A stretch of 64,000 bases of DNA, taken from the NCBI RefSeq assembly GCF_037038585.1, contig NC_092520.1, forward strand, positions 3,300,501 to 3,364,500, written 5' to 3'. Positions 23,792 to 34,482 of this stretch are shown here, piece after piece; the stretch's first letter is position 1; each line of letters opens with the position of its first letter. Position numbers and translations under genes: made by a program. Source of the DNA: Patagioenas fasciata. Taxonomy: Eukaryota; Chordata; Aves; Columbiformes; Columbidae. Under the pieces are notes generated by a model, which saw only the letters and a program-made list of their open reading frames with translations, did not search any database and was not told the origin of the DNA.

Positions 23792-26700
23792 GAGGGGAGG
23801 GAGCAGTAGCAATGTGGGTAAGGACATTCACTGCCCTGTGACTCCAAAGCACTATCTACTTCATTAAATTAAAGATGCCTTATTGGCTCGTGTCCCTGCT
23901 GATAAATCTCTTGGCTCCAGACAAGGTGGCCACAGCTGAACTAGTCCTCAGTTGGGTACTAAACCCTGAACCACGCCAAGGAGCAGGTCAGTCCAAAGAC
24001 CAAGGACTGATGTCAGGATTTCCCTATCTTGACCATTGGGTACTGGTACCATCAAGTGCTCCTGGGTGCTGTTAAACTGCTGAGGACAGACCCACCAGCT
24101 GCAGCCATTGTGTGGTGAGATCCCCTCCACCACATGCCATGGAGGGTGCTCCTCACCCTCTGCTGTGACATGGGTCTCCAGACCGCTCATAGAGTCAGGC
24201 AGGACATGCAGGTCTCTGACTCACCAAGGAGATATGGGAAGACCCAGCTTTGCTCAGGGGCTTGAGGTTGCTGCATGTCTCGGGCTGGGGTGGGAGGTGG
24301 GCAAATGACAACAAGGGGGTTTTAGAAATGTTTCCCCATTTCTATTTCTCACACCGTTGAGCGGCCGACATTGAAGGAAGGGTTTTCATTCCTCAGCGCT
24401 CTCACATATCGCTAAGATCTGTCACTACTCCTCATCCATCATTTTTCTGGCAGCTGGTCCTGCTGCTGGTTTCCGGGGAGCAGACTCCCTGCAGGGAAAG
24501 CTGGCATTTTAGAAAGCATAAAGATGCCTTCGATCCATTAGCAGGCTTTTCTTTTATCCTTTGGCTCACATCTCCTCCACTTGACAGGCATGATTAGGCA
24601 GCTGTTTCCAAGGCACCCTGCAACAGAAATTCAGACTGTTCACAAGTGATTCATGATAAACCACCACTCCTGAAGTACTCACAGCTGTGTTACCCCTCAT
24701 TGCAGACCTCTGAGCTTATGAGTTAGCCCAGTGGCACTACTGCAATTACTCCCAACCCAAGAAGTCCACATAAATAAGAGCAAGTGGCAGTGGGTGGTCA
24801 AATCACCAACTGGATCAAACTTACCATAACACTGCTGGAAACAAGGAGAGCTGAAGCCCATGTCTGAACATCACAATATTTTCCAACTGTGCAAAAGATA
24901 CTGTTCTTAGTGCTGAACACGGCCATGGTATCACATTCATTCTAGGGAATGTCTTCTTCCTGTACTGCTCTTCTTTATTTGATGTTGCTGCTGCTGTTGG
25001 GAATGGTGGTTATTCCTTGGATATTAGGAGGTACCAGCTATGACAGAGACATCTTCTTAAAAAGCCCGTTTCTCTCCTGCAATGGTACATCTTTAAACTC
25101 TAAATCCAAAGGATATTGTGTCAGCTGATCAAATATCCCTACTCATCCTTTGACCTTCCTCTGCCAGTCAGGGATGTAATAATTATAACTGAGGTTTTCA
25201 AAGGAAGCTCAGAGATTTGCAAATGGCAAAATCACTTAAACTCATTCCTGTGCTCAAGGCGCTTAAACTCCTGCCTGACACAGGGAAGAATGGAGAGATG
25301 GAGACCATCAGGCCTCTTCATCCACCCATGCACAAGTGTTTGGGGGTGTGTGCTGAAACCCTTAGCACATGATGTATTTCAAAGCAAACAATTAAAATTA
25401 GAAACATGACAGCCACCCCAGATGGGACTGCTCACACCCTGTGCAATCAAAGCAACATCTCTGCAAAGCTGCACTCAGATGCTTCATTATTAAAAGTGTG
25501 AGAAGCAGACTTAACTCTTTAAATTCAACATGTCAGTATTTTCTCTCCCCTCTTTGTTCCCTCACCAGACACCAACGCAGACAATTAAGACTATTTTTAC
25601 TCCAGCCAGTGTCTCCACACTAAATGCTCTTAGAAAACAAGGTATTTCATTTTTGGTAACCCACCTCCAGCGCTTTGCACAGACATTGCTCTCACAACCA
25701 CCCTTGGAAAAATGTGGGAAGTGCCTCTCACTAATGACTTGGCAAAGATTAAGAAGCGAGTTGGTAGCAGTGGGTTCAGACAGTGATGGTTAAAGACCAA
25801 GGAGCCCAGGTCCCCATAAATGTAATCAGCCCAGTAGGTCCTACTGTCTCTTAGAAGAGTACATTGAGCAAGTTTGGAGAGAAACAGGACAACAAGGACA
25901 CATTTTCCAGCAATGAATGTGGGCAGCTGGATGGGATTAGATGGATCACCCATCCATGGGTGCATGGGATACCCCATCCTGCATCATGGAACAGAACCCA
26001 GACCTTCATGTCATGGGAGAAACATTTTGTTGGCCAACGTGGATTGTTGCAGATAAGCCCCATCAATGATCAGTCTTTTAACAATGAACATTTTCCGCAG
26101 TATGAGCTGTGGAGGGGTGACATGATAAACCCCGGGACCTACAGCTCGGCTGAAACACTTTAAAGGTCATATAGTTATGTGTGATGGATGAATGGATGGA
26201 TTTGGTAGGGAAGGGAGAGGGAAGGCAGGGTGATACAGCAGGACATCAGAAAGCAGCATTGTTGTTAACATGTAGTTACAGATCAGATAAATAAAGAAAG
26301 CGATTTGTAAACCGGGCAGAGATGAGAAATAGCACCCAGAAACGGTAAGGCAGAAAAGGGTTGGAAGTCAGCAGAGCTACGTTGGAGGAGAGATTTCAAA
26401 ACACAACCCAATGAAGACAAATTTCCCCAGGCTGGTGGGGTTGTTATTCGAATAGCTATTAAAAGAAAAATGTGATTAAAAGTAAAAATTGCAGGTAGGA
26501 GCTCACAAATTAATTAAAAGAAAAAAGAGATGAAAAGAAGATTAGGGTTCACCATTTAAAATAAAATTGTGTCCTCAGCTCTGCTTTCTTCTCAGGTATC
26601 ATTTTTTCCAGATAGCAAACGCTGTAATTAATATAAAATCAGTGCTTTGCACTTCCACAGACATTGCCAAACACCTGTTCAGCGGCAGCTGGGTTTGCAG

Positions 26701-27346
26701 CACGCTAGAAGTGCTCAACTCAAGAATTTTCCACCTCCTTTCAATGAGGATTTATAGCCCCTTGACCCACTTCATGGTCAGGTGGTTTTGGGCCAAAGCA
26801 AAAGCTGCAGGCATTTGGAAAAGGGTGTGTAATTAAGTCACCTCATCCATGGCATCTCCCCTCCCTCCAGCTCTTGGTGGGACTTGGTTTCTCCTCCCTG
26901 ATCCAATGCAACGTGGACACCAGCAAGATGGAGCAGCCGCATCTTGCATGCAGGGCACTCACTGAACCAACCCTCTGCTGGAGACACTATATATAGAGAA
27001 TAAAAGCAAACTACCTGCTCCGTCCACATGAATTCACTGTCCATCTTCACATTTGCAAACGCTTAGCTCTCATGTCAGGCTAGTCTGAGGTTAGCGGCCA
27101 TCTAAAGGGGACTGTGACAGCTCAGTTGTCCCTACAGCATCATGGAAGTGGTGGTGGCTTCTAAGCAACACAAATCTGATTACGGTTGGAAGGGTGTTTC
27201 TTTCGCTTAACTGTGCTTCTTATTGAGAAAACAAGATCAAGGAGGTGGTATTCGTCTTTAGCATTTATTTATAATTGGAAAAAAAAGAACCCTTTGAGCA
27301 AGCAAAGATCACAAGCACGTCACAATCAATTGGCTATACATTAATT

Positions 27347-27380
27347 TGTGTGTGTGTTCTGTGTGTTTGTGTGTGTGTGT
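27347..27380 (+). repeat. (GT)n microsatellite, interrupted
   Basis: About 34 bp of GTGTGT with TTCT and TTT interruptions. Confidence 0.85.
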
Positions 27381-29114
27381 GACTCTCATCAGGACAGCAA
27401 GAATGAAAAAGCACCACGAGGAGGTGTGCTTAACACATTACAAGAGACAATTTGTGATATGCAACCAAACCCAGGCCACAAAATATTAATTAGACACTTC
27501 CTATCTGCCTCCAAGAGGCAAGAGTTTGTGGAATTCATGGGAGCCACGTTTTTTATGCCGGACGCGTTGCAAATGAAGAAGCAGGTGATCGGTGTGCAAA
27601 GCAGTCAGAAAACAGGAGCTCAGACAGCAATTAGCACCATTTTGCAGAAAGGAGTAACAGTACAATACAGTGAAAATGGGAAAGCAAGCAATAGACAGCA
27701 GAGGAATTTTGACAGGGTAAAAAGCAAAAAACATTTTCTTTTTACAAGGAAAGCAAAACATATTACAAATCAGCGGCGAAACAGAATCAGCATTGTGGTA
27801 GCTGGAAACACAGAACAGCAGAGCACTCTTTCCCAGGGGGATCGACAAGCTCAGAGTCCAAAGTGAACTTGAAACAGCAGAGAATTTTGTCTCCTTTCTG
27901 ATAAACCTGAGTGAGTCAAATGGGCACAAAGTCTACGGAAGGGAGAACAGTGCAGGATTTCACCCTGAGACCTGACTCTGCTGCAGTTCTTGGCATTCAA
28001 TGCAATAAACTATGTGCTTGGATGTGTGCTGAGGACTTGGTACACGTGGAGCGAAGGCCAGGATTTATATCCCTATTTTGGGGTTTATATCCCTGTTTTG
28101 TTGCTGTTTGAGAGGGAGGTCCCCAGGCCCTACCAGTTTCCTAGGCTCTTTCTGAAAAGATTGAAACCTTCCAAGTGTCATTCAACCTACACAAAGAGAG
28201 GTGTCCAAAATAGGCAGCTCAATGGCTCTTGGAAGGTGCCTTCAGTAGAGAGGGAATTCAGACCACTGACTAGCACTTCATACCTAGCTTTGTAGTTAGA
28301 TGTCACCAAAAACTTCATGTATTAAGGAAACATAAGGCTATGTTCTGACCACTCACTGTACACGTTTCATTCAAAGACTACGATGGATGCTCTTCATCGA
28401 GAAGAAGCAACCCTGAAGCGCTAGATGATGAGCAGTTGATTTAATGTCACGGAGATGCTTGGATCAGGTGGTCTGAACATCTAAATGACGTTCCTTGGGC
28501 TAAATTTGGTTACCTTTGAAGTCAAGGGCTAAATTCCTGTCGAATTCAAGGTGGAATGGTGGCAAGCATGCTGTCTGCTTGAATGTGAAGCTTTGGGTCA
28601 TTAAATAATTGGGAGAATCGTTTGGCATGGTCTTTCCGTATGTACGAGATTGGTGTGTTGGGCTATTGGTAACTGTCTACATGCCTTCCTGACATGTTCT
28701 GCCTGCTGTGACACGTCATCTTCACGGTTGTTGCTATATCCTGCCATAGGAGAGGTTGTTACTGAGGAGTGTGAAGATGGATGAAGCATTTAAATGCCAA
28801 GGAATCACACCAAGTCTTGGAAGCTCAGGCTTCTCTGGTCAGTTGTCCCTTGTGCGATGGGGTGGAAAGAGCTGTGAGCTGCACTTCTCTCCACCAGCTC
28901 AACGCAAGCCTTTTGCCGAGCTGTGCTGGAGATAGAGCTGAGTTTTGCACTCCAGAGGTGCTGCAGGAGCTTCTGAGCGCTCAGAAAAGCAATGGACAGG
29001 TCAGCGTCTCCATGGAGCATGCACATCGAAAAATGCACTACATTCGCAAAGATTTCCACAGTTTTACTTCCTGGAGGATTTCCCTGGTTTCCTCCTAAAC
29101 ATCGGAGGTTTAAA

Positions 29115-29152
29115 TATATATATTTCTATATATGAATATATATTTTTCCACA
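29115..29152. repeat. AT-rich (TA)n microsatellite
   Basis: Interrupted TATATA runs, about 38 bp. Confidence 0.85.
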
Positions 29153-31015
29153 TACACAACCTGACTAGCTCATAGCACACAGTTCTAACACAGCTAAGCT
29201 TGGAAATACACCACTGAATTCAGAACACTACACGTACTTATATTCAAAGCTTTAGGCTGTTAGCGCAAGGCAAACAGGACACACCACACAATACAATGAA
29301 CTTGGCATTTATTCATTACTAAGGCCAGCAAATGTCACTATCTGTATACCACAGAGCTTTCCTCCTCTTTGGAAACGTTCTCTCAGCCTCGTAGCCCACC
29401 GCTCATTTATGTTTCCAAAAGACCCAATTCTAATGGGGTGAGATCCCAAAAATGGGACTCCTCACCCTACGAGCCCATCCCTTTTTCTGTTCAATAGTTT
29501 CACATCTCTAAAACATCCTAGCAGCAAGACTTCCCTCATTCAAACACCTCTACAACAACACAGTCCTTATACTCCCCTCTTGCAATGCCTCCCTACCCTG
29601 TTTTCCATCCCTCACTTCGTTCTTCCCAATTGTCCGTTCTCTGGAAGTTTCAAGCTGGACCGCATGTTAGGATAAAAATATTGAGCTGCAAAAATAAGGA
29701 AGAACCCTGCACCTTGACTACTCTGCTATGGGACAATTTCACAGCTCAGTTTGGGGGTATCAAGATTAAACCTTCTGCATTTAGGACTCAATCCAGGAGT
29801 CAAACGCGTAAATTCGGATTGGGACCTTACCTCTCCCAGCCCCCATTGACTCAACAACCCAGATTCCTGGGTATGCAATGCCAGTCTGTTGGGCCAGTTC
29901 ATACTCACTGACAAATGGTCCTGCTGTGTTTACAGCTTCCCAACTGGACTTGCTGTGCATGGGGATCTCCTAGAGTAAGAGCACAGTAAATAGGATTGAA
30001 ACCCTGAGATCCTGCCTGGAGGGAGTCTAGGGGTCCCAGCAACGGGTTTACAGACCTCTTAGGATGCTCACAAGCCAGCATGAACTACAACAGCTGGTAG
30101 AGTCAAAACAACGGGGGCTGATGGCTCTAGACAACCTTGCTGACCCATCTCTTTTTACCCCTTGGAAGGTCACATCTACAAACAAAACCGATTTCTGGAA
30201 TCTAGCTCTATTTACTGGCACCCCAGAAGTGAAGAAAGCAGACCAAGATTCAAAACAAACCACGTATAACTAAAGAGATCCATAACCTAGGGGAAACAAT
30301 AGGGAAGAACAGCCTGCTGATAACCTAGTCTGACCTGCCACATGCTTGGGAAGTCTTCACTGCTCTCTGCGTCTTCCCTCATTCCTTTTTTAAAGAAAAT
30401 CAAGGCCTTCAGGTAGTTGATGGATAAAGCTGCCTTGATTCAGTTGGACATACCCCCCAGCTACCCTGGGGGAGGATTTGGCCCTTTATTTGCAAGGGTT
30501 CTCCTTTCCCATCACTTCTTGGAGCAAAAGTCCCACTGGTATCACCAGGGGAAATCACTTTTGGTCACGTCACTGATTCTAATGGGTTTACAGCAGAGCC
30601 ACAGCACCACGAATGAACCTTTGATCCTCTCTGTCTTTGAAACCTTTCCACCTGTTGACACCAGTGGGAGATGACCAAAGAATGGCCAACCCCAAAAGGG
30701 GTTGGGGGTCTCATGATGAGACCACAACCCCTCCATGCCTCAACAGGCACTTACGTGCCACTGAAGGACCAAGCCCAAGGAAAGGGACAAGCTGTTGGAC
30801 ACAACAACAGTTGATCCATCACCTTCATCTCCTACAACCCCGTCTGTGCATTCCCACGACCCTCACTCTGTGCAGAGCCATGTTGTGCAGGCAAAGCAGA
30901 ACAATCTGACCTCACAAACAAGGATTCCCTAATCCTCCTTGGAAATAAAACAGAAAAGCTTCTAATACAATCAGAACAAAAAGCAGATTAGAAGCCTCTA
31001 ATTAATTTTGTGGCC

Positions 31016-31021
31016 TTTATT
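31016..31021 (-). terminator. MAP6: Candidate poly(A) signal for the short MAP6 transcript
   Basis: A canonical AATAAA hexamer on the minus strand lies 74 nt after the exon-3 TAA. The transcript has a pyrimidine-rich stretch (31027-31083) just before it and a U-rich element (CUGCUUUUUGUUCUG, about 30972-30986) just after. This would end a transcript that ignores the exon-3 donor. Mammalian MAP6 is known to have shorter isoforms lacking exon 4. Use of this site is inferred from position and motif only. Confidence 0.55.
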
Positions 31022-31026
31022 TAATC

Positions 31027-31083
31027 AAAGAAAAAAAAAAGGAAGAAAGAAAATGAAAAAAAAAAAAAGAGAAAGAAAAGAAA
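31027..31083 (+). repeat. A-rich (pyrimidine tract in the MAP6 transcript)
   Basis: On the plus strand this is A-runs broken by G. In the minus-strand transcript it is a pyrimidine-rich stretch between the short-isoform stop codon and the candidate poly(A) signal, a position where U-rich binding proteins could act. Confidence 0.85.
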
Positions 31084-31095
31084 GTGCAGTGACAT

Positions 31096-31296
31096 TTACT
31101 CTTTTGCCTCAGCCAGTTTATTGTTCATCTCTTTACTTTTCTCCTTGTCCTCTGGCTTTGCTGTGTTGGAGGTCTCGGCGCTCTTTTTCTTGGCAGCCCG
31201 GCCAGATGCGATCTGCTTGTCTTTGGCCTTTTTCAGGGGTTTATGGCTTGTTGTGGTCTTTTTTGGTTTGGAAGGCTTTACGCTAGGCTTTTCCAC
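31096..31296 (-). CDS. MAP6: MAP6 exon 3 (Lys-rich segment; stop overlapping a splice donor)
   Basis: This exon encodes VEKPSVKPSK... to ...EMNNKLAEAKE, 66 residues that match the MAP6 exon-3 segment. The acceptor is CATGCAG|GTGGAA, phase 0, joining EPPK to VEKP. Read straight through, the frame stops at TAA (31098..31096), giving a protein of 380 residues in total. The same bases form a possible donor, AAAGA|GTAAAT, so a spliced exon 3 would end at 31100 and continue into an exon 4 as mammalian N-STOP does. The segment is rich in Lys, Ser and Thr, which suits tubulin contact and phosphorylation. No exon 4 was recognised in this window. Exon identity is very secure; which 3' end is used is inference. 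Confidence 0.94.
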   Translation of the reverse strand: MEKPSVKPSKPKKTTTSHKPLKKAKDKQIASGRAAKKKSAETSNTAKPEDKEKSKEMNNKLAEAKE

Positions 31297-31711
31297 CTGC
31301 ATGGAGGGCGACATGCAAAACGACAACACAAAGATGGAGAGAGAAAGAGAGACACAAGGACAGGTGGAAAATAGGATTTAGGTCAGAAAAGGCATGAATA
31401 TTGCTTATCTACTCAGCTATGCCCTGCCACGAAGAGAGGGGAGCAGCTGGGTGCATGTTGACTTGGCCAAATCCTTTCATGGTGTTGATGCCCTGAAGTC
31501 ACAATGGCCCTGAAGCAACAGATCCCATTGTATCTAAGTCAATGCACAGTCAGGTAAATAGAAGAGGGAATATTATCAACATTTTATCAATTCCTTCACA
31601 TTTTTCTGACTTCAGGATGGGCTTTGCAAGCCAAAAGGTGGTTGTCTCCCTCTAGATTAAAAGCAGAGAAATGATGCTTGGGGCAAAGAGACTCCTACAA
31701 GCCACCACCTT

Positions 31712-31994
31712 CCACAGAATCACAGAACAGCTGGCGTTGGAATGGACCTCTGGAGATCATTCAGTCCAAACCACATGCTTAAGAAGGTTCACCAGAGCAG
31801 ATCACACAGGAATGTGTCCAGGTGGGTTTGAATGTCTCCAGAGAAGGAGACTCCACAACCTCTCTGGGCAGCCTGGTCCAGGCTCTGGCACCCTCAAAGT
31901 AAAGCAGTTTCTCCTCATATTCAGATGGAACCTCCTGTGTTTCAGTCTGTGCCTGTTACCCCTCACCCTATCGTGTGGCACCACTGAAAAGAGT
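31712..31994 (-). mobile_element. CR1 LINE fragment, CAGGTGGGTTTGAATGTCTC subfamily, in intron 2
   Basis: Antisense CR1 starting CCACAGAATCACAGAACAGC with the GAAGGAGACTCCACAACCTC and GGCACCACTGAAAAGAG blocks. It lies in the sense orientation relative to the MAP6 transcript. Confidence 0.92.
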
Positions 31995-32532
31995 TATCAC
32001 TGAAAAGACCTTTCTTGCAGGACACGATTCTTCAGTCTGTTTGTCCCTTAATAGATTGCCACAATGGAGGAAAATTACTTGGGGACAGCTGCACTGCAAG
32101 ACATGGATTGGCACCTGAGAAAAGTCCATAACAGTGTCTTGCATCCATCTGTTTCTACAGCCCCCAAAATAGGGAGGACGGCTTCAAAAATAAGGATGAA
32201 CAGAAACGTTCAGCTTCTCCATGCTGGCCCTGCCATCCCCCTGAGACCTCATAAATCTAAACACTGGGAAAGACTAGTGCTCCTGGGTTTAAAACTGCAC
32301 AGACTGACTCCATTTATTCGCAGACCCTTCGTTGTTCCTAGAAAACAAGGCTGGAAGACATTTTAACCCCAGCCCTTCTCGACACATGTCCTCAATATGA
32401 TCAAAGCCAAAAGTGCTTGCTGTCAAAATCTGTGGAGCATTCTGAATCCAACATAGATGAAGATCTGGCTCTTACCATGTTCTTTCTGGGATAGAGGGTG
32501 CTTTGAAAGGAGAAAGAGAAATCTGTCTAGAT

Positions 32533-32724
32533 CAGGGGTGTCCAACTCATTTTCACCATGGGCCACATCAGCCTTGAGGTAGCCTTCAAAGGGCTGAATG
32601 CAATTTTAGGACTGTATAAATGTAACTACTCCTATATTTATACAGTCCTAAAACTACATTCAGCCCCTTGAAGGCAACCACAAGGCTGATGTGGCCCATG
32701 GTGAAAATGAGTTGGACACCTCTG
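32533..32724. mobile_element. hAT-like foldback (palindromic) transposable element
   Basis: This 192-bp element is an almost complete inverted repeat. The arms 32533-32624 and 32633-32724 pair without gaps, with 7 mismatches in 92 positions, around an 8-nt loop. The ends read CAGGGGTG and CACCTCTG. The flanks GTCTAGAT (32525-32532) and GTCTAGAA (32725-32732) match in 7 of 8 positions, as an 8-bp target duplication would. Ends starting CAGGGGT and 8-bp duplications are typical of hAT/Charlie-type non-autonomous DNA transposons. No transposase is present. It lies inside MAP6 intron 2. Confidence 0.85.
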
Positions 32725-32847
32725 GTCTAGAACATAGTCTGGGGAATGACAATGCAAAAACCTCTTCATCTGGGCCCTACCCTCATGTCTTTACAGTTTG
32801 ACATAGGGCACTGTTGTCTCCAAAGTGAATCAAGCCATACTAGAGCC

Positions 32848-33470
32848 CATAGAATCACAGAATGGTTTGGGTTGGAAGGGACCTTAAAGATCATCTACTC
32901 CAACCCCTCCCTGCTATGAGCAGGGACACCTTCCACTAGTCCAGGTTGCTCAGAGCCCCATCCAGCCTCACCTTGAACACTTCCAGGGATGGGGTGTCCA
33001 CAACTTCTCTGGGCAACCTATTCCGGTGCCTCACTAGCCTCACGATAAAGAATTTCTTCCTAATAACTAACAAAAATCTACATTTTTTTTAGTTTAAAAC
33101 CACCACCCCTTGTCCTATCGCAACAGGCCCTGCTCAAAAGTCTGTCCCCATCTTTCTTCTTGGCCGCTTTTAAGTACAGAAAGGTCGCACTAAGGTCTCC
33201 CTGGAGCTTCTCTTCTCCAGGCTGAACCAGCCTCAGATCATTTCTGGGGCTCCTCTGGCCCCTCTCCAGCAGGTCCATGTGTGTCCTGTGCTGAGGACCC
33301 AGAGCTGGACCAGCACTGCAGGGGGGTCTCACCAGAGCGGAGCAGAGGGGCAGAATCCCCTCCCTCCACCTGCTGCTCACGCTGCTGGGGATGCAGTCCC
33401 ACGATACTACTGGTTTTCTGGGCTGCGAGTGCACTTCGTTGACTCGTATTCCGTTTTTCACCCACCACCA
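32848..33470 (-). mobile_element. CR1 LINE, 0.6 kb, in intron 2 close to exon 2
   Basis: Antisense CR1 starting CATAGAATCACAGAATGGTT with the CTGCTATGAGCAGGGACACC block, a type different from most others here. The upstream half holds a decayed ORF2 C-terminus (REGILPLCSALVRPP, DRLLSRACCDRTRG). Its truncated end is about 150 bp from exon 2. Confidence 0.92.
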
Positions 33471-33624
33471 CCTACAGGTGGATCCACAGATGCAGCCACT
33501 GGTCAGAAATTAAGATGCCACATGAGGGAATGTGAGCGGGCAGTGTTCACCCCAGCCTTACTGTGCTGGACATGTCCCACCAGGAGCAGTGGTGGCCCTG
33601 GGTCTCTTCCGATGCGTTTCTTAC

Positions 33625-33838
33625 CTTTGGTGGTTCTTTGTAGGGTTCGCTGTAGAGAGTGCGTATCCTTCTGCGCTCCAGGTATTTGTTATCAGCTGGA
33701 GAAGGCTTATTGGTTTCCCCCTTGAACTGAGCGCTGTAACTGGTTTCATGGGTCATTTTCTCCTCTGGCGGCTTGTACTGGGACTTCGCTTTTATAGCTT
33801 TCACAGGCTTGATGTCTATCCAGGGTCTGAATTCATTT
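33625..33838 (-). CDS. MAP6: MAP6 exon 2 (Mn3-type microtubule-binding segment)
   Basis: This 214-nt exon completes Arg243 (AG + A) and encodes 71 residues, about 244-314. It starts NEFRPWIDIKPVKAIKAKSQ and continues through HETSYSAQF to RRRIRTLYSEPYKEPPK. This matches the MAP6 exon holding the third Mn-type microtubule-binding/calmodulin-binding segment. The acceptor is a long pyrimidine tract ending GATCTTCAG|AA. The donor is AAG|GTAAGA, close to consensus and in phase 0. Phases agree with exons 1 and 3. Skipping this exon would shift the frame (214 is not a multiple of 3), so it should be constitutive. It lies 27.0 kb downstream of exon 1; mammalian MAP6 also has a long first intron. Confidence 0.96.
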
Positions 33839-34051
33839 CTGAAGATCAAAAAAAAAAAAAGAAAGGGGTTCAGGAATTAAATCAACAGAAGAGTAGCGGG
33901 AATGTGGAGCTGGAATCCCTCATTGCTCAGCAAGGTCTCTTTGGAAGGGCTTTTATGCACATCCAGTCAAGTTTACAACAAAATTGGCTCCCAACAGCTC
34001 ATTTTTTACCTCATCTAAAACCTGTTGACACATTAGGAAAAGCTCAAAAGA

Positions 34052-34075
34052 ATCACAGAATCACAGAATGTTAGG
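34052..34075 (-). mobile_element. CR1 tail remnant
   Basis: Only the tail octamers (AATCACAGAATCACAGAATG) are recognisable; the adjoining sequence is not clearly CR1. Confidence 0.5.
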
Positions 34076-34259
34076 GATTGGTCATCAGAGAACCCACTTA
34101 GGCAGGGAGGCTAGGCTGAAAAAGGTCATCTGTTGTTCCAGGAACACGTAGCAAATGATGCCTTCACGTGCAGGATCAGTGCAGCTCCCTGCTCACCCAG
34201 TCCTACATTTCCCACTCACACAGTCTGTTCAATGTGGTCAGTGGAGCTTGGAGAACCCT

Positions 34260-34482
34260 TAGAATCATAGAACAGATAGAATAGTTTGGGTTGGAAGGGA
34301 CCCTCAAAGCTCCCCCAGTGCCACCCCTGCCATGAGCAGGGACATCTTCACCAGCTCAGGTTGCTCAGAGCCCCGTCCAGCCTGGCCTGGGATGTCTCCA
34401 GGGATGGTTCATCCACCACCTCTCTGGCCAACCTGGGCCAGGCTCTCACCACCCTCAGGGGCAACAATTTCTTCATTATGCC
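34260..34482 (-). mobile_element. CR1 LINE fragment, CCAGTGCCACCCCTGCCATG subfamily
   Basis: Antisense copy from TAGAATCATAGAACAGATAG to GGGGCAACAATTTCTTCAT. It lies close to exon 2 on the intron 1 side. Confidence 0.93.

Larger units (their letters stand above)
23792..31015. other. 7.2 kb downstream of exon 3 without recognised genes
   Basis: Mixed sequence with AT-rich blocks (26440-26720, 27240-27350, 29100-29160) and simple repeats. An open frame at 27348-27866 (172 codons) begins inside a (GT)n run and has no recognisable domain. No MAP6 exon 4-like sequence was found. Confidence 0.5.
31297..33624 (-). other. MAP6: MAP6 intron 2
   Basis: This intron is 2.3 kb with GTAAGA donor and CAG acceptor. 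It holds a CR1 near the exon-3 side (31712-31993), a 192-bp foldback element with target duplications (32533-32724) and a longer CR1 (32848-33470) ending about 150 bp from exon 2. All three inserts lie clear of the splice sites. Confidence 0.93.

Noticed and set aside
23948-24190. Weak likeness between 23.95-24.19 kb and 55.43-55.67 kb (a shared GGACAGACCCA block)
   Set aside because: Only about a dozen bases align clearly; the rest is not collinear enough to call a repeat family.
31113-31122. AATAAA hexamer inside MAP6 exon 3
   Set aside because: It is the coding sequence for Asn-Lys in NNKLAEAKE, upstream of the stop codon, so it is unlikely to be a poly(A) signal.
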